From Flavobacteriaceae bacterium GSB9 (GTDB lineage: Bacteria > Bacteroidota > Bacteroidia > Flavobacteriales > Flavobacteriaceae), in NCBI GenBank assembly GCA_022749295.1, contig CP062007.1, forward strand, positions 2,604,001 to 2,668,000: a stretch of DNA of 64,000 bases, read 5' to 3'. Shown here in pieces: positions 1-8,718 of this stretch (positions are counted from its first letter, which is position 1; every line of letters begins with the position of its first letter). Both the position numbers and the translations under genes were made by a program. Under the pieces are notes generated by a model. The model had not been told where the DNA came from, ran no database searches, and worked only from the letters and a program-made list of their open reading frames with translations.

Positions 1-2
1 GG

Positions 3-29
3 TTTGTTCCGAACCAAAATATATTTTTG
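3..29 (+). promoter_or_regulatory. Promoter and likely operator of the efflux operon
   Basis: TATTTTTG at 22-29 matches the Bacteroidota -7 consensus TAnnTTTG and lies 20 bases before the first start codon. Just upstream, TTTGTTC C GAACCAAA (3-18) is an imperfect inverted repeat around GTTC/GAAC. Its position suggests that the regulator encoded next binds here and represses its own operon. The left side is cut by the window edge, so the -33 region cannot be judged fully. Confidence 0.5.
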
Positions 30-49
30 CACCGTAAAATTAATAGAAG

Positions 50-538
50 ATGAATCAAGCAGAAAAAAGAAAGTGCGAACTTGTTGAAAAACTGGGGATT
101 TTCTTGGAGAAAAAAGAACAAATGGCACCTGTTGCCGCTCGAATTTTTTCTTACATCATCCTAACAGGAAAACAAGGGACTACCTTTGAGGATTTGGTGT
201 CTAACCTTTGCGCCAGTAAAAGCACTATTTCAACGCACTTAAATCATTTACAGGATTTAAAAAAACTGAGCTATTTTACTAAAACAGGCGATAGAAAAAA
301 GTATTTCATCATCAATAGCGATACGATGCTTCAGGGTATTAGTGGCATGGTAGAAGAGTGGGAAAGTGAAAAAGAACTTCATTTAGAAATAAAATCATTC
401 AAAGAAGAAGCAAATAAAACCTTAGAAGAAGAAAATAAATTTGAACTCGATTTTCATGATAGTTTCATTGATTTCTTGGATGGGGCTATTACATCAATAA
501 ACAAATTGAAAGAAACTATAATAAATAATAAACACTAA
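50..538 (+). CDS. GbsR/MarR-type winged-helix transcriptional regulator
   Basis: Probable local repressor of the efflux operon that follows. The 162-residue protein has a winged helix-turn-helix at about residues 30-95, with a recognition helix around SKSTISTHLNHL and a wing ending RKKYFII. The C-terminal part (about 105-160) is a charged, Glu/Lys-rich helix likely used for dimerisation. This layout fits the GbsR/MarR-like family found ahead of RND operons in Flavobacteriia. The ATG is preceded by a -7 box 20 bases upstream, and the next gene starts 11 bases after the stop, so it is the first gene of the operon. The ligand is unknown. Confidence 0.85.
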   Translation: MNQAEKRKCELVEKLGIFLEKKEQMAPVAARIFSYIILTGKQGTTFEDLVSNLCASKSTISTHLNHLQDLKKLSYFTKTGDRKKYFIINSDTMLQGISGMVEEWESEKELHLEIKSFKEEANKTLEEENKFELDFHDSFIDFLDGAITSINKLKETIINNKH

Positions 539-549
539 CCAATTTTAAA

Positions 550-1674
550 ATGAAACTATCAAACTTATATAGTTCTGCGGTACTTGTTTTGCTTGCTGTA
601 ATATTTACAAGTTGTAAACAAGATAAACAGACACAACAACAGCAACAGGCATTGCCCTTAGCGGTATCGGCTGTTCCGCAGAAAACAGTATCGGCTTATA
701 CCACTTACCCAACTACTATTGAAGGCACGATAAACAGTGAAGTTCGTTCCAAAGTTTCGGGTTACATTCAAAAAGTACTGGTAGATGAAGGTGAGAAAGT
801 GCGAAAAGGCCAGCCTTTATTCAAACTCGAAACACAATCGCTAAGTCAAGATGCAGAAGCGGCAAAAGCACGTGTTAATGTGGCTCAGGTTGAGGTCAAT
901 AAACTTAAACCCTTGGTTGAAAAAAATATTATCAGCGAAGTACAGTTAGAGACAGCCAAAGCCAATTTAGCACAGGCTAAAAGTACATACAAAAGTGTGG
1001 TTGCAAATATTGGTTATGCTACTGTAACGAGTCCGGTAGATGGTTTTGTTGGTGCTATTCCATACCGCGAAGGCTCGTTGGTGAGTGCTACAAGTGTAAA
1101 ACCGTTAACTACTGTTGCAAGTATTGAGCGGGTGTTTGCTTATTTCTCGATGAACGAAACCGAATATTTAGATTTCCTTCAACAAACAGGAGGTAAAACA
1201 CTACAGGAAAAAATTGAAAACTTCCCAAAGGTAGCATTGACTTTGGCCAACGGACAGCCCTATGAACAAAAAGGAACTATTAAAACCGTTACCGGACAAA
1301 TTGATCCAAACACAGGAACGGTGAGTTTCAGAGCGGTTTTTGATAACCCCAATATGTTATTGACCAATGGGAATAGCGGAACGGTAAAAATTCCGAAAAC
1401 CTACGAAAATGCATTGGTGGTGCCGCAATCGGCCACTTATGAGCAGCAAGGCCAAACCTATGTTTATACCGTTGGCGAGGGAAACAAAGCAACATCAACC
1501 TTAATATCCGTAAAAGATAAAAATGATGTGCTTTATATCTTAGATTCTGGTGTAAAAGCTGGCGATTTAATAGTAGTAAAGGGTATTGGAAAGTTAAGAA
1601 ATGGAACACTAATTCAACCACAAAAAGTGGCCTTCGATAGTGTTGCTAAGCCTATAAAGTCGCTATTTCAATAA
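550..1674 (+). CDS. RND efflux periplasmic adaptor (membrane fusion protein), lipoprotein
   Basis: Links the inner-membrane pump to the outer-membrane channel of a tripartite multidrug efflux system. It begins with a lipoprotein signal peptide; Cys22 in FTSCKQD is the lipidation site. A Gln-rich linker follows (about 25-33), then a barrel-sandwich hybrid domain, an alpha-helical hairpin (about 95-150, Ala/Val/Lys-rich repeats with VEKNIISEVQLETAKANLAQAK), the second biotinyl-lipoyl half and the beta-barrel domain. At 374 residues it has the usual length for AcrA/MexA-like adaptors. It lies between the regulator and the RND pump in one operon (11- and 21-base gaps). Confidence 0.93.
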   Translation: MKLSNLYSSAVLVLLAVIFTSCKQDKQTQQQQQALPLAVSAVPQKTVSAYTTYPTTIEGTINSEVRSKVSGYIQKVLVDEGEKVRKGQPLFKLETQSLSQDAEAAKARVNVAQVEVNKLKPLVEKNIISEVQLETAKANLAQAKSTYKSVVANIGYATVTSPVDGFVGAIPYREGSLVSATSVKPLTTVASIERVFAYFSMNETEYLDFLQQTGGKTLQEKIENFPKVALTLANGQPYEQKGTIKTVTGQIDPNTGTVSFRAVFDNPNMLLTNGNSGTVKIPKTYENALVVPQSATYEQQGQTYVYTVGEGNKATSTLISVKDKNDVLYILDSGVKAGDLIVVKGIGKLRNGTLIQPQKVAFDSVAKPIKSLFQ

Positions 1675-1695
1675 TATTTTTAGAGCAATAAAACT

Positions 1696-4600
1696 ATGTT
1701 AAAAACATTTATAGAAAGACCGGTACTATCTACCGTTATTTCCATTATTATAGTCATTTTGGGTATTTTGGGGTATTCAGCGTTGCCTGTTGAGCAGTAC
1801 CCAGATATTGCGCCGCCAACCATTCAAGTAAATGCCGCTTATCCTGGGGCGAGTGCCGAAACCATTTTAGAAAGTGTTATCATTCCTATTGAGGAGCAGA
1901 TTAACGGTGTTGAGGGAATGACCTATATGACGTCTTCTGCAGCCAATAACGGCACGGCAAACATTACCGTATTTTTTAATCAAGAAATGGATCCGGATAT
2001 TGCTGCGGTGAACGTACAAAATCGCGTGGCTCGTGCCAATCCATTGTTGCCTCAAGAGGTAGTCCAAACAGGAGTTACTACGCAAAAGCAGCAAACGTCG
2101 GCGTTGATGTTCTTATCGGTGTATTCTGAAAGTGAAGATTATGATGCTACATTTGTTCAGAACTATTTAAAAATCAACGTGATTCCTGCTCTTCAAAGGG
2201 TTAATGGCGTGGGTAATGTTAATGTGTTTTCCAACCAAGATTATGCGATGCGTATTTGGTTAAAACCTGAAAAATTAGCGGCTTATAAATTGGTGCCTTC
2301 AGAGGTGACAGCAGCATTAAGAGAGCAAAGTTTAGAGGCCTCTGCGGGTTCTTTGGGACAAAACGACGGACAAGCTTTTTCGTATAACATAAAATATAGC
2401 GGACGTTTTAAAACCGAAAAACAATACGAGGATATCATTATAAAAGCCTTGGATAACGGAGAATATTTGCGTTTAAAAGATGTGGCTAAAATTGAATTGG
2501 ATGCCCAAGGTTACGATTCGTATGGGTTTACAGAAGGTCACCCCAGTGTAAATATGGGTATCTACCAAACGGCAGGTTCCAATGCACAGGAAATTATAAA
2601 GAATATTAAATCGGAATTAAACCGTTTATCGCAAGATTTTCCAGAGGGCATTGAATACGAAATCAATTACGATACCAACAATTTCCTTACGGCGTCAATG
2701 AACAAAGTGCGAAACACATTAGTAGAAGCCTTCTTGTTGGTGTTTTTAGTGGTTTTCATTTTCCTTCAAGATTTCCGATCCACTTTAATTCCGGCCATTG
2801 CGGTTCCGGTAGCCATTGTGGGTACCTTTTTCTTCTTGAATTTATTTGGGTATTCGGTTAACCTATTAACGCTTTTTGCCCTAGTATTGGCCATTGGTAT
2901 TGTAGTTGATGATGCTATTGTAGTGGTAGAAGCGGTGCATGCCAAAATCGACGAAGGTGCTAAAAGTGCTAAAACTGCTACTATGGATGCCATGCACGAA
3001 ATTTCGGGAGCTATTATCTCGATTACCTTGGTAATGGCAGCCGTTTTTATTCCTGTTACGTTTGTTCAAGGGCCAACGGGAGTATTTTACGAGCAATTTG
3101 GTGTAACACTAATTGTTGCCATTTTAATTTCGGCGGTTAACGCCTTAACTTTGAGTCCGGCACTTTGTGCATTGTTTTTAAAAGGTCATGATGAGCACGA
3201 ACACAGTAATAAAAATTTCTTGCAGAAATTTTACGATAAATTCAACGCTGGTTTTAATGCTACGACAGAGCGTTACGGAAAATCATTAGCCTTTCTGTAC
3301 AAAAACAAATGGATAACCGGTGTTTTATTGGTGCTTTCCGGTGTTGGTATTTGGTGGGCAGCTAGTACTACGCCAACAGGATTTGTGCCTAACGAGGATC
3401 GTGGAATCATTTTTATGAACGTGGAATTACCCGCTGGTGCTTCTATGGACAGAACCAATTTGGTAACCCAAGAATTATATGAAAAAGCAAGTCAAATTCC
3501 AGGGGTTAGAGGTGTAACCGTTATTAATGGTAGAAGTTTGATTAGTGGAGCGGGAACCAATTACGGATTAGGTTTTGTGAAGCTGGATGACTGGAGTGAA
3601 AGGGAAACCGATGATTTGTCATCAAATGCGATTGTCGGCAAACTTTTTGGTATTGCGGCTACAATCCCCGATGCCAATATTATTTTCTTCGCGCCGCCAA
3701 GTATTCCAGGGTTTGGACTTTCAGGAGGTTTTGAGGTGAATTTGATGGATAAATCTGGCGGAAGCTTTGAAGATTTAGATGCCACCACCCAACAGTTTAT
3801 TGGCAATTTGATGAAACATCCTGAAATTCAGTATGGGCAGTCGTCATTCAACACTAAATACCCACAGTACGAGTTAGACATTGATGTGCCGTTAGCCAAG
3901 AAATACGGGGTTTCGGTGAGCAGTATTTTTTCAACCTTACAGGGTTACATTGGTGGCGTTTATGCTGCAGATTTTGCGCGCTTCGGAAAACAGTATCGTG
4001 TTTACGTTCAAGCGCAACCAGAAGATAGAAGTGATGCCAATTCATTAAACCAATTATACATAAAAACAGGTAGCGGCGACATGGCACCAATCACACAGTT
4101 TGTAGATTTAAAACGTGTTTATGGTCCCCAATCGGTTACGCGCTTCAACTTGTATAATTCAGCAAAAATAAGTGGTGCATCCAACCCAGGGTTTAGTACG
4201 GGAGATGCTATTGCCATTGTTCAGGAAGAAATTAAAAACCTACCCAGCAACTACGATGTGGCCTATTCGGGGCTATCGCGAGAAGAGGTTAACGCCGGAA
4301 ACCAAACGGTTGTAATTTTCTTATTGGTAATTGTATTTGTGTATTTCTTGTTGGCAGCGCAATACGAGAGTTATTTGTTGCCCTTGGCCGTGATATTTTC
4401 ATTGCCGTTAGGCGTGTTTGGTGCATTCTTTTCTACCAAAATAATGGGCTTAGAGAATAATATATATTTCCAAATCGCTCTAATTATGTTGGTGGGACTA
4501 TTGGCTAAAAATGCCATTCTTATTGTGGAATTTGCCATTCAAAGACGACGACGTGGAGAAGGACTGGTTGATGCTGCTATCCACGGTGCCAAGGCACGTT

Positions 4601-4833
4601 TACGACCTATTTTAATGACCTCTTTCGCCTTTATTTTAGGGTTAATGCCCTTGGTTTTGGCTAAAGGTGTTGGTGCCGAAGGAAATAATTCCATTGGTAC
4701 GGGAGCTGCCGGAGGCATGTTGATTGGAACCCTTCTAGGGGTGTTCGTCATTCCTATACTGTTTATTCTTTTCCAATGGTTACAGGAAAAAGTAACGAGT
4801 AAACCCGTTGTTGTTGAAACTAAAGACGCTTAA
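1696..4833 (+). CDS. RND multidrug efflux pump, inner-membrane permease (HAE1 family)
   Basis: Proton-driven exporter of hydrophobic or amphiphilic compounds, working with the adaptor before it and the channel after it. The 1045 residues match AcrB/MexB-type pumps. The N-terminus (FIERPVLSTVISIIIVILG) is the typical TM1. The proton-relay aspartates of TM4 appear in GIVVDDAIVVVEAV near residue 405, and two large periplasmic loops separate TM1/TM2 and TM7/TM8 (TPTGFVPNEDRG opens the second). The C-terminal half repeats the TM pattern, with KNAILIVEFA. The stop is followed after two bases by the outer-membrane factor gene, indicating translational coupling. Substrates cannot be predicted from sequence. 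Confidence 0.95.
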   Translation: MLKTFIERPVLSTVISIIIVILGILGYSALPVEQYPDIAPPTIQVNAAYPGASAETILESVIIPIEEQINGVEGMTYMTSSAANNGTANITVFFNQEMDPDIAAVNVQNRVARANPLLPQEVVQTGVTTQKQQTSALMFLSVYSESEDYDATFVQNYLKINVIPALQRVNGVGNVNVFSNQDYAMRIWLKPEKLAAYKLVPSEVTAALREQSLEASAGSLGQNDGQAFSYNIKYSGRFKTEKQYEDIIIKALDNGEYLRLKDVAKIELDAQGYDSYGFTEGHPSVNMGIYQTAGSNAQEIIKNIKSELNRLSQDFPEGIEYEINYDTNNFLTASMNKVRNTLVEAFLLVFLVVFIFLQDFRSTLIPAIAVPVAIVGTFFFLNLFGYSVNLLTLFALVLAIGIVVDDAIVVVEAVHAKIDEGAKSAKTATMDAMHEISGAIISITLVMAAVFIPVTFVQGPTGVFYEQFGVTLIVAILISAVNALTLSPALCALFLKGHDEHEHSNKNFLQKFYDKFNAGFNATTERYGKSLAFLYKNKWITGVLLVLSGVGIWWAASTTPTGFVPNEDRGIIFMNVELPAGASMDRTNLVTQELYEKASQIPGVRGVTVINGRSLISGAGTNYGLGFVKLDDWSERETDDLSSNAIVGKLFGIAATIPDANIIFFAPPSIPGFGLSGGFEVNLMDKSGGSFEDLDATTQQFIGNLMKHPEIQYGQSSFNTKYPQYELDIDVPLAKKYGVSVSSIFSTLQGYIGGVYAADFARFGKQYRVYVQAQPEDRSDANSLNQLYIKTGSGDMAPITQFVDLKRVYGPQSVTRFNLYNSAKISGASNPGFSTGDAIAIVQEEIKNLPSNYDVAYSGLSREEVNAGNQTVVIFLLVIVFVYFLLAAQYESYLLPLAVIFSLPLGVFGAFFSTKIMGLENNIYFQIALIMLVGLLAKNAILIVEFAIQRRRRGEGLVDAAIHGAKARLRPILMTSFAFILGLMPLVLAKGVGAEGNNSIGTGAAGGMLIGTLLGVFVIPILFILFQWLQEKVTSKPVVVETKDA

Positions 4834-4835
4834 TT

Positions 4836-6236
4836 ATGAATTCAATTATAAATAAAACATTAATAGTTGTGGTAATGGCTACCACTTTGCAAAGCTGTTT
4901 TGTGGCCAAGGAATATACTCGTCCCGAATTAAAAGAAACAGCACATTTATATCGTACCGATAATTTGCCACAGGATAGTTTGTCATTGGCCGATGTGTCG
5001 TGGAAAGATCTGTTTACCGATAATTATTTGAAGCAATACATAGCGGAAGGCCTTCAAAATAATATCGATATCCGTGTGGCATTACAGCAAATGGCTGCGG
5101 CCGAATCGTATATGAAACAAGGAAAGGCAGGCTACTTGCCAAGTCTGGGCGCAAATGCCCAAATGACACATCAAGAGTTGTCTAAAAACAGTCAGTTTGG
5201 GGCGTTTTTCAGCGGAAGCTTACAACAATACGAGCTTACAGGAAACCTGTCTTGGGAAGCCGATATTTGGGGTAAAATACGAAGTAACAAACGCGCCGGC
5301 GAAGCCAGTTATTTACAGAGTGTAGCCGCACATCAAGCAGTGAAAACACAATTGGTTTCAGCTATTGCTTCAACTTATTATCAGTTGGTGGCTTTAGATG
5401 CGCAATTGGAAATCACTAAAAAAACCATTGCGACTAGAGATAGTAGTGTTTATACTATAAAAGAATTGAAAAATGCAGGTCAGGTTACGCAGGTGGCGGT
5501 CGATCAAAATATAGCGCAGTTTTACAATGCCAAAGCCTTAAAGGTGGAATTAGAAGCTGCTATTTTTAAAACCGAAAATACCATGAGTTTGCTATTGGGT
5601 AGGCCTGCTGTTGTAATAGAGCGAAGCACTTTGGGTGACCAAAATATGGGAGCCGACATAAAAACGGGTGTTCCTGCAACCTTATTACGTAACCGTCCTG
5701 ATATTATAGCTGCCGAATATGTATTAATCAGTGCCTTTGAAATGACCAACGTAGCACGAAGTCAATTTTATCCGTCGTTAACCTTAACGGCTACTGGCGG
5801 TTTTCAGAGTTTGGAATTTGATAAATTGTTTAATGCCAATTCATTGTTTGCAAATTTAGTAGGTGGTTTGGCACAGCCTATTTTTAACAAACGTGCTGTA
5901 AAAACGCAACACGAAGTAGCTATAGCACAACAAGAACAGGCGCTTTTAAATTTTAAGAAAACCTTGTTAACGGCTGGTAATGAGGTGAGCAATGCCTTGT
6001 TCGATTATAATGCCGAAACCGAAAAGTTTGAGTACCGTGAAAAAGAAGTTGAAGCCTTGCGAAATGCAGAGGCTAATTCAGAAGAGTTGCTTAAAAACGG
6101 ATATGCCAACTACTTAGATTTGTTAACGGCCAGACAAAGCGCATTAAGCGCCGAGTTGAATATGATTGACAATAAGCTAAATCAACTGTTAAGTGTCGTG
6201 AATTTATATGAAGCTCTTGGCGGTGGTTGGAAATAA
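4836..6236 (+). CDS. TolC/OprM-type outer-membrane efflux lipoprotein
   Basis: Outer-membrane exit channel of the RND system. The protein (466 residues) starts with a lipoprotein signal (Cys21 in LQSCFVAKEY). It then has two outer-membrane efflux protein repeats; long Ala/Gln-rich helices that build the periplasmic tunnel are clear at about 70-110, 160-230, 290-330 and 370-460. The conserved RPDI motif (NRPDIIAAEYVL) and PSLTLTATGGF segment are typical of NodT/OprM-like factors. It ends the operon: only 2 bases separate it from the pump gene. Confidence 0.93.
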   Translation: MNSIINKTLIVVVMATTLQSCFVAKEYTRPELKETAHLYRTDNLPQDSLSLADVSWKDLFTDNYLKQYIAEGLQNNIDIRVALQQMAAAESYMKQGKAGYLPSLGANAQMTHQELSKNSQFGAFFSGSLQQYELTGNLSWEADIWGKIRSNKRAGEASYLQSVAAHQAVKTQLVSAIASTYYQLVALDAQLEITKKTIATRDSSVYTIKELKNAGQVTQVAVDQNIAQFYNAKALKVELEAAIFKTENTMSLLLGRPAVVIERSTLGDQNMGADIKTGVPATLLRNRPDIIAAEYVLISAFEMTNVARSQFYPSLTLTATGGFQSLEFDKLFNANSLFANLVGGLAQPIFNKRAVKTQHEVAIAQQEQALLNFKKTLLTAGNEVSNALFDYNAETEKFEYREKEVEALRNAEANSEELLKNGYANYLDLLTARQSALSAELNMIDNKLNQLLSVVNLYEALGGGWK

Positions 6237-6271
6237 AATTCAAGTATAAAAAGCATAATTTAAGTTTAAAT

Positions 6272-7087
6272 ATGGAAGCTCTATTAGTAGCCACGAATTT
6301 TTCAAAAACATCTAATAATGCAGTAATGTACTCGGCCGCATTAGCACGGTTATTTAATGCGAAGTTAGTGCTTTTCAACGCTTTCAGGTTGCCCTTGCAT
6401 GCATCGAATACTTGGCTAACGGTTGAAGCCATGGAGAAGATGATTGAAAAAACCAACAACAGATTAAGGAAGCAGGCTTTAAAGCTGTCGGAAGAATTTG
6501 GTATAAGCGTGGAGTACGAATGCCGATATGTGGACTTAGAGTGAGAAATTGAAACGTTAATGCAGGTTCATAACTCAAGGTTTTTAGTTATAGGGATGTC
6601 GGCAAAGTCTATGGAGCAAAATCTGCTAGGAAACCCAACAACCACATTAATTAGCATGAAAAAGTTTCCGGTGTTGGCTGTTCCGTTAAACGCAAAATTT
6701 TCGGGTATAGATAAAATTCTTTTTGCTTGCGATTTGTTGCAAAGTGTATCGTTAAGGGCACTTGTTAAATTAAAACAATTGGCTTTAAGGCTAAAGTCTG
6801 AAGTTATCGTATTTTATGTTGAGAAAACTGTAGATGAACTCATCGAAAAAGGTAGTTTTTACAAGCCTATCGATGAAGGTCTCGAAAATGTAACCCATTT
6901 CTATAAAAAAGTAAATTCCGATGCGGTTATAAAGGCCATCGAGCAGGAAGTAGTGGCATCTAATTCAGATTTGCTGGTAATGATTCCCAAGAAATATGGT
7001 TTCTGGGAATCTATATTACATAAGAGCAAAACCAGGGTTATGGCATCGGGGTTGAATATTCCGTTGTTGTCCATTCCAATGCATTAA
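6272..7087 (+). pseudogene. Universal stress protein (two UspA domains) interrupted by one TGA codon
   Basis: A tandem UspA-domain protein of about 271 codons whose reading frame is interrupted once, by TGA at 6542-6544 (codon 91), and is otherwise intact. The first part starts MEALLVATNFSKTSNN, the typical first strand of a UspA domain. After the stop the same frame continues EIETLMQVHNSRFLVIGMS, the expected next part of domain one, then a second UspA domain up to 7087. No frameshift is needed to join the halves. The gene follows the efflux operon by 35 bases. The intact state of both halves points to a very recent mutation or a sequence error. The second half could still be translated from ATG 6560 but would lack the N-terminal nucleotide-binding strand. 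An intact relative lies at 11579-12403. Confidence 0.85.
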
Positions 7088-7159
7088 GAAAAGTATAGCA
7101 ATAAGTTGTAAACGGTATTGTAAATAAAAGTTTAGTGTTAGTAGTTTAGTTAGTTTTTT

Positions 7160-7750
7160 ATGATTGGCAAAGAACAAATAATTGCTTTCGCAGCCGAGAA
7201 ATTCACCCAATTTGGCAGCAAGCGGTTTACAGTAGATGAACTGGCTGCCTTATTGGGTGTTTCTAAAAAAACAATCTACAAGTATTTTTCCAGTAAAGAA
7301 GATTTGGTAACGGCAAGTATTCAGTATTTAATTGACGAGTACAACCAAACCTTAGAGCTCTTAGTTGAGCCCGAAAACGACGCGATAACCTGTATTATTT
7401 TAATGTACAAAGAGGCTTTTGAACGTCTTAAGTATTTTAAGCCTTCTTTTATTTTTGGACTCAAAAAATACTACCCTGCAGCGAATAAAGTATTTGACGA
7501 TTTTAGGAACAACTTTGTAAAAGTTAGGGTGTTCAACCTTTTAAAAACTGCTCAAGAAAATAGAGTTTTGGTAGATGATGTGAATTTAAAATTGTTCTGC
7601 GATTTGTTTTTCAATAGGTTTGAAGAAATTGCTTTTATGCACAACAATCTTTTTGAGGTCTATTCCAACAAAGTTTTACTTAACCATTTTATAGTTTATA
7701 GTTTGCGGGGCATAACCAAGACAGATTATAACAATCCTTATTTTAGATAG
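7160..7750 (+). CDS. TetR/AcrR-family transcriptional regulator
   Basis: DNA-binding repressor of 196 residues. The N-terminal HTH (about residues 10-55) is canonical: FTVDELAALLGVSKKTIYKYFSSKEDLV, with recognition helix KKTIYKYF. The all-helical C-terminal domain (60-190) is the variable ligand-binding and dimerisation part, rich in Phe and Tyr. No regulated gene can be named. The efflux operon upstream has its own regulator, but TetR proteins often control RND pumps as well, so this is a candidate second input. The next gene downstream is separated by a small promoter/terminator unit. Confidence 0.88.
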   Translation: MIGKEQIIAFAAEKFTQFGSKRFTVDELAALLGVSKKTIYKYFSSKEDLVTASIQYLIDEYNQTLELLVEPENDAITCIILMYKEAFERLKYFKPSFIFGLKKYYPAANKVFDDFRNNFVKVRVFNLLKTAQENRVLVDDVNLKLFCDLFFNRFEEIAFMHNNLFEVYSNKVLLNHFIVYSLRGITKTDYNNPYFR

Positions 7751-7755
7751 TTTTC

Positions 7756-7869
7756 TATTTTTGTGCCATGAAACGAGCATTAAGAAATTTAAACACCGCT
7801 TCACAAAAGGAAATGTTTAAATTTTTTAATGAGAGAACGAAGTGGTTACACACGTTCTCAATTTTTTAA
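7756..7869 (+). ncRNA. Short transcription unit with a tiny ORF: candidate small RNA or leaderless peptide
   Basis: A -7 box TATTTTTG lies at 7756-7763, and an ATG at 7768 opens a 33-codon ORF (MKRALRNLNTASQKEMFKFF...) that stops at 7869. The 3' end is a terminator-like hairpin: GAGAACG (7833-7839) pairs with CGTTCTC (7853-7859), with inner GTG/CAC pairs and a T6 run at 7862-7867. A transcript from about 7770 would be roughly 100 nt. It could be a small RNA, a leaderless micropeptide, or just the terminator of the tetR gene with a chance promoter. I do not recognise the peptide. Confidence 0.3.
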
Positions 7870-7906
7870 TTAATTTATTGTAGGGCAATTACAAAAATTT
7901 AAACGT

Positions 7907-8302
7907 GTGAAAAAAGATATCGAAATACCAAAAGTTAAAGATGTTCATGTTGCCGTTGTGCAAGAAAAACATTTAGAATATAAAACCTTAGATTGGAATG
8001 CCTATATTATCAATAATTCCGATAAAGATTTAGAAACGGTCCTTATCGTGTCTCAGGGTTATAACGATGCCAAAATGACGCCGCCTATGCGACATACCAT
8101 TGCAAAATTGCCCGCCCGCAGTTATGCCAAAATAGAATACATGCAAGAAAAGGTTTTAGAACTGAACAACACATTTAAGGTTACTTTTTTTGAAGGTAGC
8201 CAAATGTTCGATAAAACCTATTTGTTCAGGAAAAACACAATAAACCTTAAAGCCTTGCAGGTCTTACCTTTAATGCAGTTAAAGGGAGTGTTGGTTAAAT
8301 AG
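7907..8302 (+). CDS. Conserved hypothetical protein, full-length copy
   Basis: A 131-residue protein of unknown function starting at a GTG (MKKDIEIPKVKDVHVAVVQE). It has no signal peptide or membrane segment and looks like an all-beta cytoplasmic domain: alternating strands with conserved WNAYIINN, VLIVSQGY, MRHTIAKLPARSYAKIE and FRKNTINLKALQ. A shortened second copy sits at 11312-11569. The last 79 bases plus the downstream piece are part of a direct repeat of about 145 bp. I have an unverified recollection that relatives of this protein are found beside pheS in other Flavobacteriaceae; a pheS remnant lies directly downstream here. Confidence 0.75.
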   Translation: MKKDIEIPKVKDVHVAVVQEKHLEYKTLDWNAYIINNSDKDLETVLIVSQGYNDAKMTPPMRHTIAKLPARSYAKIEYMQEKVLELNNTFKVTFFEGSQMFDKTYLFRKNTINLKALQVLPLMQLKGVLVK

Positions 8303-8367
8303 TCAGCTTTTAAATCTTAAAAGTAATTACGGGCCTTTGGTATGGTTTACTAAATCTTCGCTAATCC
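8224..8367. repeat. Direct repeat copy A (3' end of small gene plus 3' end of usp)
   Basis: This block matches 11491-11637 over about 145 bp with roughly 85-90% identity by eye. It covers the last codons of the small conserved gene, the intergenic space, and the antisense 3' end of a universal stress protein gene. The first 38 bases are identical in the two copies. The copies are in the same orientation about 3.27 kb apart. Confidence 0.85.
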
Positions 8368-8368
8368 T
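8312..8368 (-). pseudogene. Remnant of a universal stress protein gene (last ~19 codons)
   Basis: Read on the minus strand this piece encodes the end of a UspA protein, close to ISEDLVNHTKGPVITFKI, against ISEDLVNHAKRPVITFKI in the intact copy at 11579-12403. The similarity stops at about 8368, where the sequence changes abruptly into the pheS remnant. It is a 3' scrap left by duplication or deletion and cannot be functional. Confidence 0.75.
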
Positions 8369-8373
8369 GCCTA

Positions 8374-8704
8374 GCGCGCAATATGCAGGATACGTTTTTT
8401 ATTCAAACCAATCCTGATATTTTATTGCGTACACACACCAGTTTGGTAAAGGTGTGTATTGGGGCTTAGAAACCAAAATTGATTACCGAATTAACAAAGG
8501 TACTGGTTGGCTAGAAATTATGGCTGCGGTTTGGTAGATCCTAATGTTTTAGAAAATTGTGGAATATACTCTAAAGAATATTCTGGATTTGCCTTCAGGA
8601 AGGGTATTGATAGAATAGCTATGTTATTGCATTAAATTGGCGATATCCGTTTGTTGAGTGAAAACGATTTGCGGTTCTTAGAGTAGTTTAAGAGTACCTT
8701 TTAG
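8374..8704 (+). pseudogene. pheS: Decayed 3' part of phenylalanyl-tRNA synthetase alpha subunit
   Basis: The stretch between the small gene and the lipoproteins contains an eroded pheS fragment. From 8374 it reads ARNMQDTFFIQTNPDILLRTHTS, the class II synthetase motif region of PheS. The middle of the catalytic domain is then missing (roughly 80 codons by comparison with a normal PheS). It resumes as [21 protein letters not shown], then, after a one- or two-base frameshift, [31 protein letters not shown], a TAA, IGDIRLLSENDLRFLE, a TAG and FKSTF followed by the final stop at 8702-8704. With a 5' truncation, internal deletion, frameshift and two stop codons it is dead; a working pheS must be elsewhere. 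Confidence 0.88.
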
Positions 8705-8718
8705 TATTTATAACCTTT

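Noticed and set aside
1328-1621. Long antisense ORFs over the efflux, TonB-receptor and act genes
   Set aside because: They mirror the codon pattern of strong genes on the other strand, have no start context and no protein-like composition.
6542-6544. TGA as a selenocysteine codon in the universal stress protein
   Set aside because: UspA proteins are not selenoproteins, no SECIS-like hairpin is evident after the codon, and the intact paralogue has no Cys at this point.
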